5,017 nt of DNA from JANMDR01 sp043760555 (lineage in GTDB: Bacteria > Pseudomonadota > Gammaproteobacteria > Burkholderiales > Usitatibacteraceae): NCBI GenBank assembly GCA_043760555.1, contig JAYUOW010000123.1:1-5017 (forward strand). The letters are read 5' to 3'. The translations under genes and the position numbers were made by a program. Each line of letters begins with the position of its first letter. Within the stretch, counting starts at the first letter, position 1. Below are positions 1-5,017 of the stretch, piece by piece. The notes beneath the pieces were generated by a model. That model was given only the letters and a program-made list of their open reading frames with translations. It was not told the DNA's origin and searched no databases.

Positions 1-1067
1 GGCGCACCTTCAGAGGTTTTACCGTAACGGATGGGCGTTTCTAACCAGCGCCACGTGGCCCACGCCAGCACTACCGATAGGCCTACAAGTGCTAGGCGAA
101 CACTTAACGGTGGCGTTTGGTTTTCGCTGATCCGGGCGAAAGCCAACAGCGGCCAGTGCCACAGGTAAAGGGGGAAGCTAATTTTTCCAAACCAAACCAA
201 TACGCGATTTGAAAGCAGTGCGGTGTTAATTGCTGAACCTTGCGCCTGTGAACTAATGAGCGCCGCCGCACCCAGCACGGGTAATAGCGCCCAAGCCCCG
301 GGGAAAGCACTTTTGCTGTTTAGGTGCACCAGCGCCACACCAATTGCTGTCGCGCCACAGATAGCGGTGACGTTGGCTCGAACGGCGCTGCTTTTGGGCT
401 GGTTTACTACGGACAGCTGCGCCAGCAGTGCACCCGCCAATAGCTCCCACGCGCGTGCATGTGGGGCATAAAACGCAGCTACTGCGTCGCTTTGAATCGC
501 GTAGAGCCCAGCAATAAAGGATGCCAGTAGTGCAATTCCGGTGAGCAGTTTTAAGTTTGCACGGAGCTTTACCGCGCAAACCAAAAGCACCGGCCACAGA
601 ATGTAGAACTGCTCTTCGATGCTGAGCGACCACAAGTGCAGTAGCGGCTTTATTTCGGCTGCGACGTCGAAGTATCCGCTTTCAGTCCATAGCAAAAAAT
701 TTGATGTAAAGACTGCTGCCGCAACGGTGTGGAGTGCTAAATGTTGAAATTCATCCCGCAGCAATAGCCAGGCGCCCAGTCCAAAAGTTGCAGCCACCAC
801 CACGATGAGTGCGGGCAGAATGCGACGGATGCGGCGGCCATAAAAAGCTTTTAGGCTAAAATTTTGCGCGTGGATCTGCCCTAGAATTATCTGTGTAATG
901 AGATAACCCGAAATTACAAAGAAAATATCCACGCCGATAAAACCAGCCGGAAACCAAGCGGGCATGGCATGGAAGGCCACTACCAGTAGCACGGCGATGC
1001 CGCGCAGGCCGTCTATGTCAGGGCGGTAGTGATGCGTGGATGGCAAAAGGACGTACGCACTGTTCAT
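1..1067 (-). CDS. Acyltransferase 3 family membrane protein (OafA/YrhL type), C-terminus cut by window edge
   Basis: This is an integral inner-membrane acyltransferase, expected to transfer an acyl group (often acetyl) across the membrane onto a surface glycan such as O-antigen, exopolysaccharide or peptidoglycan. The frame is open from the ATG at 1067 to the left edge and gives 355 residues without a stop. Family signatures appear in order: RPDIDGLRGIAVL (residues 15-27) followed by the conserved His33; GFIGVDIFFVISGYLIT (42-58); FYGRRIRRILPAL (75-87); HLWSLSIEEQFYILWP (144-159); FGKISFPLYLWHWPLL (293-308); and RWLETPIR (340-347). About ten hydrophobic segments are visible. The start is fixed because an in-frame TAA sits directly before the ATG. 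A weak GAGG lies 12 bases upstream. The block sequences resemble the subclass carrying a C-terminal periplasmic SGNH domain (about 600-650 residues in all), so a large part is probably missing from the window. The acceptor glycan and acyl group cannot be told from sequence. Confidence 0.93.
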   Translation of the reverse strand, partial: MNSAYVLLPSTHHYRPDIDGLRGIAVLLVVAFHAMPAWFPAGFIGVDIFFVISGYLITQIILGQIHAQNFSLKAFYGRRIRRILPALIVVVAATFGLGAWLLLRDEFQHLALHTVAAAVFTSNFLLWTESGYFDVAAEIKPLLHLWSLSIEEQFYILWPVLLVCAVKLRANLKLLTGIALLASFIAGLYAIQSDAVAAFYAPHARAWELLAGALLAQLSVVNQPKSSAVRANVTAICGATAIGVALVHLNSKSAFPGAWALLPVLGAAALISSQAQGSAINTALLSNRVLVWFGKISFPLYLWHWPLLAFARISENQTPPLSVRLALVGLSVVLAWATWRWLETPIRYGKTSEGA

Positions 1068-1107
1068 TTACTTGCCGAGCCTCGAAAAATTTGTCCACGG
1101 CTTTTTC

Positions 1108-1279
1108 ATTCCATTTCCATATCACTACGATGATTATTATTGCAAATCTCAAAATTTCGTCGTTCCCGCGCAGTCGGGAATCCCGCGACTTTCGCAAACG
1201 ACACTGGATTCTTAGCCTGCGCGGGAACGACGGCTCGTCGGTGCTTTGCGTTATTGCACTGTCGCTATAGAAATGGAAT
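1108..1279. repeat. Nested imperfect inverted repeat (MITE/dRS3-like palindromic element)
   Basis: Two pairs of inverted arms share nearly the same centre. The inner arms are perfect over 16 bp: CGTCGTTCCCGCGCAG at 1158-1173 and its reverse complement at 1217-1232. The outer arms start with a perfect 10 bp match (ATTCCATTTC at 1108-1117, complement at 1270-1279) and extend to 14 matches in 16. The arm centres are 1195 and 1193.5. Inside the left inner arm is a small hairpin, TTCCCG/CGGGAA (1163-1168 with 1175-1180), giving the TTCCCGCG...CGGGAATCC pattern known from dRS3-like repeats dispersed in many proteobacterial genomes. No clear target-site duplication flanks it. On the minus strand the inner stem is followed by AAATTTT, so it could also end or stabilise gspG mRNA. 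That role is inference. Confidence 0.6.
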
Positions 1280-1385
1280 CAACTTAATTTCCCCCGAAAT
1301 TTCGAAGGAGCATCAGGTATCGAAGCCGAGCCTAAGGGATGCATAATTTGTGCGGGGCAGGTTCGCGGCGACTGCAAATTGGCCA

Positions 1386-1850
1386 TTATTTTACTACTGC
1401 TTCAGTAGTCGCCCCCGGCAACACGCCTATTTCTGCGTCATCTCCCTCGCCGCCGATTTTTCCATCCTTGCCGAATGAATACAGCGCAAAGCCTTGATTA
1501 TTCGCGCCGCCCAAGGCGTATCGGTAAGGTTTATCCCATGGGTCAACAGGCACGACATCGCCATCTAAGTAGGGGCCGCGCCATTTTGCGGCTAGTTGTA
1601 AGTCGGCTGGCTTGGTAACAAGTAGGGCTAAGCCTTCTTGGGTATTTGGGTAGCGACCTATATCTAACCTAAGCGTATCAACCGCCCCGCGCAGCATTTT
1701 TATTTGTATTTTTGCAGTCTTGGGTTTTGAGCCTTCGAGTTGCTCCAGCATTTTTGGACCTACAAAACCCATGATTACCGCGATAAGCGCTAACACCACG
1801 GTGATTTCTAATATGGTAAAGCCGTTCGATTTGTATTTTAGCGGAGGCAT
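1386..1850 (-). CDS. gspG: Type II secretion major pseudopilin, GspG family
   Basis: This encodes a 154-residue prepilin-like protein of GspG type, the main subunit of the periplasmic pseudopilus that pushes substrates through the type II secretion system. The N-terminus has a short basic leader ending in KSNG, then FTILEITVVLALIAVIMGFV. Gly10/Phe11 is the prepilin peptidase (PilD/GspO) site, and Glu15 is the conserved Glu5 of the mature protein. The globular part has the GspG blocks LDIGRYPNTQEGL (62-74), KWRGPYLDG (89-97), VDPWDKPYRY (102-111) and SFGKDGKIGGEGDDAEIG (125-142), the last matching the C-terminal calcium-binding loop region. A tail of about 12 residues extends beyond that block. 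The ATG at 1850 is chosen because AGGA lies 7 bases upstream (1858-1861). The frame stays open upstream to 1961, but that part overlaps the preceding gene and would give an unlikely leader. It begins 34 bp after the phosphatase stop, so co-transcription is likely. No other gsp gene is in the window. A stand-alone GspG-like pseudopilin outside the main T2SS is the main alternative. Confidence 0.92.
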   Translation of the reverse strand: MPPLKYKSNGFTILEITVVLALIAVIMGFVGPKMLEQLEGSKPKTAKIQIKMLRGAVDTLRLDIGRYPNTQEGLALLVTKPADLQLAAKWRGPYLDGDVVPVDPWDKPYRYALGGANNQGFALYSFGKDGKIGGEGDDAEIGVLPGATTEAVVK

Positions 1851-1857
1851 GGTGAAG

Positions 1858-1861
1858 TCCT
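1858..1861 (-). promoter_or_regulatory. Ribosome binding site deciding the gspG start
   Basis: AGGA on the minus strand lies 7 bases before the ATG at 1850. It selects the 154-residue product over the longer open frame that begins at 1961 inside the upstream gene. Confidence 0.6.
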
Positions 1862-1884
1862 GAGGTTTCAGCGCATCGCTGCGT

Positions 1885-2766
1885 TTATTTTTGTGGAGTG
1901 GTGGATTGTACAGCCGTGGGCGGCACATTGAGGAGCGCATTGAGATTGGGAATAAGCGCATCCCAATCTGAGACTAGCAACCGGCCTATTGGTTCGGTGC
2001 CAACTGAAGCATTAGCCTCGTTGGCATCTTTTGCACCATAAGGACGGTACACCACAATTTCTGCTTCTTGAATGGAACCCATGGCGCGTTCCTCTGCTTT
2101 TGGTGAACCATGGGTGTGGGACACGAGTAGCGTATTACTGCCCGAAATGGGTTTACGCGAAAGTTGTGCAATTCGGGCAGCATTTACATCAAAGCCCGGT
2201 CGTTGGCCTACAGCATGGTTTAAGTCTTCAGTGATTTCTATCGCACCTAATCCCATTTCGTGGGCGGTGTCGCGCGCGCGGCAAAACTGCGAGGTTTTTA
2301 TTTCGGCAAAGGGAATGCTAAGTGCGCGCAATGCAACGCCCACTTTACGCGCTTGGTTACGACCGGCATCAGCGATGTTGCGCTGAGTAGCGCAGTTTTC
2401 CCACCAATTGGGAATAGTGGTGAGTGCGCCATCTGAGCCTACGGTAGAGATAGCGTGGCGCATGTACAGCACATAGCCACCGAGCTTTAGTGCGGCTATA
2501 AGGACTGCGCTTTTTAGCTCGTTTGGGGGGTCAAGAAATGGCGCGGGTTGGGTTACTGGCAGAGGAGGCTGGGGCGCTGTCTGCGAGAAAAGCGCGGGCG
2601 TTGGTGTTTGGCTTTGGGGCACCGGCTGTTGTGAGAATACAGCTGGTGGCGGGGGCGCAATGGCGGGCTGCGCACGCAAGCACGACGGTAGGAGCAACAC
2701 TACGCAACACGTAAATACGATGTGCGCGAATGAGCGTGCAGGCGATAGGTATTGAGGCTTTTGCAT
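1885..2766 (-). CDS. Exported histidine phosphatase family protein with proline-rich linker (possible lipoprotein)
   Basis: This 293-residue protein belongs to the histidine phosphatase (phosphoglycerate mutase-like) superfamily, which removes phosphate through a phosphohistidine intermediate. The N-terminus is an export signal (basic start, hydrophobic 16-27). LPSC at 26-29 resembles a lipobox, although Pro at -2 is atypical, so a soluble periplasmic form cut by signal peptidase I is also possible. Residues 33-81 are a Pro/Gln-rich linker with two similar blocks (AVFSQQPVPQ and ALFSQTAPQP). The catalytic domain follows: YMRHA (101-105, nucleophile His104), CATQRNIADAGRNQAR (125-140), SQFCRARDTAHEMGLG (159-174, with Arg163), Glu180 as possible acid, VSHTHG (215-220, second catalytic His217), and a closing EAEIVVYRP...SDWDAL region. 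Cys125 and Cys162 lie in the conserved blocks and might pair in the periplasm. The layout resembles exported members such as Ais/PmrG heptose-phosphate phosphatases, but the substrate is not inferable. The start at 2766 has no good Shine-Dalgarno sequence. It probably leads an operon with gspG. Confidence 0.88.
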   Translation of the reverse strand: MQKPQYLSPARSFAHIVFTCCVVLLLPSCLRAQPAIAPPPPAVFSQQPVPQSQTPTPALFSQTAPQPPLPVTQPAPFLDPPNELKSAVLIAALKLGGYVLYMRHAISTVGSDGALTTIPNWWENCATQRNIADAGRNQARKVGVALRALSIPFAEIKTSQFCRARDTAHEMGLGAIEITEDLNHAVGQRPGFDVNAARIAQLSRKPISGSNTLLVSHTHGSPKAEERAMGSIQEAEIVVYRPYGAKDANEANASVGTEPIGRLLVSDWDALIPNLNALLNVPPTAVQSTTPQK

Positions 2767-2983
2767 GCTTAGAATACTTGAAATTTTAAGTTACTAAAAA
2801 CTAGGGTGCTTCATTTGGAAACCGTTATGCTGCGTTAGCAGCCCTAGGTAAGTTTGTTACGGGCAGCTATACGATTATAAAATGCAAAACGGGGAGCTTA
2901 TCGCTCCCCGTTTTTTTACTACTTTTTGCTACAAACTACAATATTCAGCAGCTAATCATCAAGCCAAACTAAATCTTTTCAGA
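2767..2983. other. Intergenic region between the exported beta-rich protein gene and the phosphatase gene
   Basis: This 217 bp stretch holds the terminator at 2886-2914, the hairpin at 2966-2990 that reaches into the upstream gene's end, and a small GCTGC/GCAGC hairpin at 2829-2842. The phosphatase promoter must lie here if that gene is transcribed on its own. TAAAAT occurs on the minus strand upstream of 2766, but I see no convincing -35 partner, so I do not annotate a promoter. Confidence 0.5.
2886..2914 (-). terminator. Rho-independent terminator, probably bidirectional, ending the 483-residue protein gene
   Basis: A perfect stem, AAAACGGGGAGC (2886-2897) with GCTCCCCGTTTT (2903-2914), closes a 5-base loop TTATC. 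Read on the minus strand it lies about 70 bp after the stop at 2984 and is followed by CGTTTTGCATTTTAT, a short U-rich tract. On the plus strand the trailing run is seven T (2911-2917), so it would end plus-strand transcripts even better, though no plus-strand gene is seen upstream. A symmetric A-run/stem/T-run design is typical of bidirectional terminators. Confidence 0.85.
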
Positions 2984-2990
2984 TTAGTTT
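2966..2990 (-). other. Hairpin overlapping the stop codon of the 483-residue protein gene
   Basis: AAACTAAATCT (2966-2976) pairs with AGATTAGTTT (2981-2990) across a TTTC loop, with one bulged A. The minus-strand TAA stop (2984-2986) lies inside the stem. There is no clean U-run after it, so it is not a classic terminator by itself. It may shield the 3' end of the message or assist the terminator about 70 bp further on. Confidence 0.45.
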
Positions 2991-4435
2991 GTGCCTGGGC
3001 TGATTAAGTGTGAGGATGTTGTTTGGTTGGCGTTAGCAGCGTTAACCACTACCAAATCACCTTGTACTGCGGTTCTAGCACCAACAATTGCGAACACTAC
3101 AGATGCACGTGTTGGACCAGATACAGAGGCCAATACGCCAGCTGCACCGGTTGCATCAATGCGCAATGACTTGCCAGCTGGGATGGAGCCTGTAGCGCCA
3201 GTACCCGGTGTGCAAGTGTTAGCATTTTCGCAATAGATAGTTGTGGCGTAAGCCATATCAAGCGAGCTTGTGTTCGTAAAGAAGAAGAACGATGATACTG
3301 CTGGATTCACTGAGAACCATGGCGATTGTAGCGTTGCGCCGTCTTGCGTAATTGTTGCTTGGTTATTAGTCAGCGCAATTGGTGTTACACCTACACCAGA
3401 ACCAGCACCAGGAACTAAAGTTACTTTTACGTTTTGCGGAGGTATAACAGTAACACCATCAACTTGACCGCAAAGGAAGCGTGTATCTTCAGTAGCTGTA
3501 GGACCAGGAGTTGCAGTTACTGCAAAAGTCGCGCCAGCAGCAGTGCGTGCTGTTGCTACAGTACCAACTGTCGCAGTACACACAGTTGCGCTTGTCCAGT
3601 ATGCACCAGCCGATGGAATTGCTGCAAGACCAGCGGCGTTATCAGAAGTTGCTACCAAAGTCGTACCAGCTGCAAAAAGGTTTGGCAAAGTTACTGTAAC
3701 GCTTGTTGCGGCAACGAGAATTGGCGTAGGTGTGGTAGCCAAACGTAGTGTAATTGCACCACCAATGTCAAGCAAGTTGTTAACGGCACCAGTTGAGAAG
3801 CGTCTAAACTGTTGGGTAGCCGCAGACGTTTCATTGATATTTGAAATCGCAAAGTCAAACGACTTAACGAAGGCAACAATTGCGCATGGACCGACGTTAG
3901 ACAAACGCGTTACGTTTGACGGTGTGGTACCACTGCCCGACACAGCTGTCTCATGCAAGCTGTAGGCAACGGTTTGCGTCGCAGTGCTGCTAGCTGGCAA
4001 AGTAATTGTACCTGGGGCAAAAGACAAAATGTTAGATGCAACGTTACCGGTAACCGCTGTACCTTCAACCTCAAACACAACATACGTGTCGCCAATCGCA
4101 CCGCCTTGTACGAGCGTCGTGCTCGCAAATGCCGTGGATGCAGTCAACGCTGTGCTTGTGAGGCCTACGCCAAACTTGGCAGTAGGTGCTAAGTCATAAC
4201 GAACGAAACGGCGTTGTCCACCAGCCACACCGAAACCCAATGGAGCTTGTACGGTGTCAGCCGCTGGAACTACAAAACCAACAGCTGCTGCTGGTGGCAA
4301 TTCAACGGAGAAGTTTACAAGCGCTGCTGGGCAAGTAGCTGCCAAAACTAGCGGAGCCGCAACTGCATTTGCCGAAACAAACGCACCAGCAACAGCCAAA
4401 CTTAATAGTGCAACTTTAGATTTTAGAACTCTCAT
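2984..4435 (-). CDS. Exported, low-charge, beta-rich protein of unknown function
   Basis: The gene encodes 483 residues. I recognise no named family. Residues 1-26 form a clear Sec signal peptide: basic MRVLKSK, a hydrophobic core, and an AVA site before Ala27. The mature part is rich in Ala, Thr, Val, Ser and Gly, with only about 38 Asp, Glu, Lys and Arg in the whole protein, and alternating Val/Thr stretches that suggest a beta-sandwich. Six cysteines (35, 184, 286, 322, 402, 408) would allow three disulfides after export. Two halves can be guessed: about 29-215, and 225-483 containing two beta-rich parts, the last starting near SPWFSVNP (371) and including an FFFF run (383-386). The composition suits a surface-layer, adhesin or matrix component, which is inference. 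AGGAG lies 6 bases before the ATG at 4435 (minus strand, 4442-4446), supporting the start. It appears to be a single-gene transcript with its own terminator. It could be a type II secretion substrate given the nearby pseudopilin gene, but nothing in the sequence shows this. Confidence 0.9.
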   Translation of the reverse strand: MRVLKSKVALLSLAVAGAFVSANAVAAPLVLAATCPAALVNFSVELPPAAAVGFVVPAADTVQAPLGFGVAGGQRRFVRYDLAPTAKFGVGLTSTALTASTAFASTTLVQGGAIGDTYVVFEVEGTAVTGNVASNILSFAPGTITLPASSTATQTVAYSLHETAVSGSGTTPSNVTRLSNVGPCAIVAFVKSFDFAISNINETSAATQQFRRFSTGAVNNLLDIGGAITLRLATTPTPILVAATSVTVTLPNLFAAGTTLVATSDNAAGLAAIPSAGAYWTSATVCTATVGTVATARTAAGATFAVTATPGPTATEDTRFLCGQVDGVTVIPPQNVKVTLVPGAGSGVGVTPIALTNNQATITQDGATLQSPWFSVNPAVSSFFFFTNTSSLDMAYATTIYCENANTCTPGTGATGSIPAGKSLRIDATGAAGVLASVSGPTRASVVFAIVGARTAVQGDLVVVNAANANQTTSSHLISPGTN

Positions 4436-4441
4436 TACTAT

Positions 4442-4446
4442 CTCCT
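4442..4446 (-). promoter_or_regulatory. Strong ribosome binding site of the exported 483-residue protein
   Basis: AGGAG on the minus strand lies 6 bases before the ATG at 4435. It overlaps the 8 bp palindrome TCCTAGGA (4443-4450), so an AGGA also reads on the plus strand. Confidence 0.75.
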
Positions 4447-4455
4447 AGGAAGGAT

Positions 4456-4980
4456 AATGGAAAAACATAAATTTTTTTATAACGGTTTAGCAGGGCGTTT
4501 GGTTTTTTTCTATAGCTTGCGCAGTGAGGCTTTTTTAACTGTAACCACGCTTACTTTCCCAGAAATACTAGGAGAATGAATCAAATTACCTTGCTGACGC
4601 TATCACTTTAATACTGACGTCTCCAGCATCATAGACAAAACCGCAACATTTTGCAAATGCAAGTTTTAACTTAGATTGGAGCGCCCGCATATGTTGCGAG
4701 TTTACAACGGAAATGCTCTGTAAGTGCGCGTATTTACACATAAAACTGGTTTTTATGCTGGCGATGGGTTGCGCAACAATATTTTTACGGCTTGTTTTAT
4801 CTGCATACACGGTATGCCCTACACACCTGTCGGCACTGTGCGCAACCACACACTCAACCAGTTTCAGGTGTTTTTGCGGGGTTTCGGCCTAATTGTGCGT
4901 ACTTAAACGCGCAAAAAAACCGTAAAACTGCGAAAATGGAACGAGCTGTTGAACGAAACTCTACTTTTCTTACCAGATGA
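4456..4980. other. Gene-poor region with only weak small ORFs
   Basis: No recognisable gene lies in this stretch. A minus-strand frame from GTG at 4849 to the stop at 4586 would encode 87 residues. It has no good ribosome binding site, no signal peptide and no family I recognise; the frame is open a further 14 codons upstream to a TAG. A plus-strand frame at 4457-4579 would encode 40 residues (MEKHKFFYNG...) and has AGGA six bases upstream, but it runs through the upstream region of the divergent gene. Both are possible but unsupported. A/T tracts are concentrated at 4460-4540. A 10 bp palindrome GTTGCGCAAC occurs at 4768-4777, a length expected by chance. Confidence 0.4.
4509..4538 (-). promoter_or_regulatory. 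Possible sigma-70 promoter of the exported protein gene
   Basis: On the minus strand TTAAAA (4533-4538) and TATAGA (4509-4514) are separated by 18 bases, weak matches to -35 and -10 boxes. This would give a leader of roughly 65 bases with several A runs. A second -10-like TATAAA lies at 4476-4481 but has no -35 partner at proper spacing. Choice between the two is uncertain. Confidence 0.3.
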
Positions 4981-4985
4981 AGGTC

Positions 4986-5012
4986 GTAGGTTGGGCTGGT
5001 GTTTAGCCCAAC
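4986..5012 (+). repeat. REP-like palindromic element with GTAG head
   Basis: The tetranucleotide GTAG (4986-4989) is followed directly by a perfect 8 bp stem, GTTGGGCT (4990-4997) and AGCCCAAC (5005-5012), with a 7-base loop. A GTAG or GGAG head next to a short GC-rich hairpin is the signature of REP sequences mobilised by RAYT (TnpA-REP) proteins. Only one copy is visible because the window ends at 5017, so family membership and any partner copy cannot be shown. It could also work as a weak 3'-end hairpin for a neighbouring gene outside the window. Confidence 0.5.
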
Positions 5013-5017
5013 AGCGA

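Noticed and set aside
253..633. Minus-strand 126-residue ORF, and similar ones at 104-310 (minus) and 223-471 (plus)
   Set aside because: They are out-of-frame shadows of the acyltransferase, whose own frame is continuous and carries all the family motifs.
1040..1346. Two overlapping plus-strand ORFs (1040-1270 and 1140-1346) translating to SFPRSRESRDF-like and GNDG-like peptides
   Set aside because: They are translations of the palindromic repeat, a well-known source of spurious proteins, and have no ribosome binding site or homology of their own.
1851..1961. A 37-codon N-terminal extension of the gspG frame
   Set aside because: It overlaps the end of the phosphatase gene and would place an odd 47-residue leader before the prepilin cleavage site; the ATG at 1850 has its own Shine-Dalgarno sequence.
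2886..2914. Riboswitch or small RNA at the strong hairpin
   Set aside because: The stem, loop and flanking A/T runs are fully explained by an intrinsic terminator, and no conserved aptamer is visible.
3434..3965. Several plus- and minus-strand ORFs inside the exported protein gene, some Cys- or Ser-rich
   Set aside because: They are shadows created by the Ala/Thr/Val codon bias of the 483-residue gene and have no independent start signals.
1..5017. CRISPR array, tRNA or rRNA, transposase, phage or toxin-antitoxin module
   Set aside because: No spaced direct repeats, cloverleaf, conserved rRNA segment or corresponding protein motif was seen on either strand; nothing here supports a defence or mobile system beyond the small palindromic repeats.

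Overview
The window looks like a chromosomal piece of a Gram-negative proteobacterium, most likely a gammaproteobacterium. The evidence is a type II secretion pseudopilin (GspG family), a proteobacterial-type exported histidine phosphatase, Sec signal peptides, and small palindromic repeats of the kind common in that group. The species cannot be read from the sequence. All four convincing genes lie on the minus strand and all concern the membrane, cell envelope or exported proteins.

Layout from high to low coordinates, which is the direction of transcription. Positions 4436-5017 are gene-poor: A/T-tract DNA with a probable promoter, two weak small ORFs, and a REP-like hairpin at the right edge. 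Positions 2984-4435 encode a 483-residue exported, very weakly charged, beta-rich protein of unknown function. It has a clear ribosome binding site, a hairpin over its stop codon and a strong intrinsic terminator at about 2886-2914. Positions 1885-2766 encode an exported, possibly lipid-anchored histidine phosphatase with a proline-rich linker. A GspG-type pseudopilin (1386-1850) follows after 34 bp, probably in the same transcript. Positions 1068-1385 are intergenic and hold a nested, nearly concentric inverted repeat (1108-1279) resembling a small MITE or dRS3-like element. Positions 1-1067 are the N-terminal 355 codons of an OafA/YrhL-type acyltransferase 3 membrane protein whose C-terminus lies off the left edge.

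The genes do not form a recognisable named pathway. The acyltransferase probably O-acylates a surface glycan. The pseudopilin implies a type II secretion machine encoded elsewhere, because no other gsp gene is present. The phosphatase acts outside the cytoplasm. I found no CRISPR array, phage or toxin-antitoxin module, transposase, rRNA or tRNA. The most second-look-worthy items are the unknown exported beta-rich protein, the orphan pseudopilin paired with an exported phosphatase, and the nested inverted repeat.
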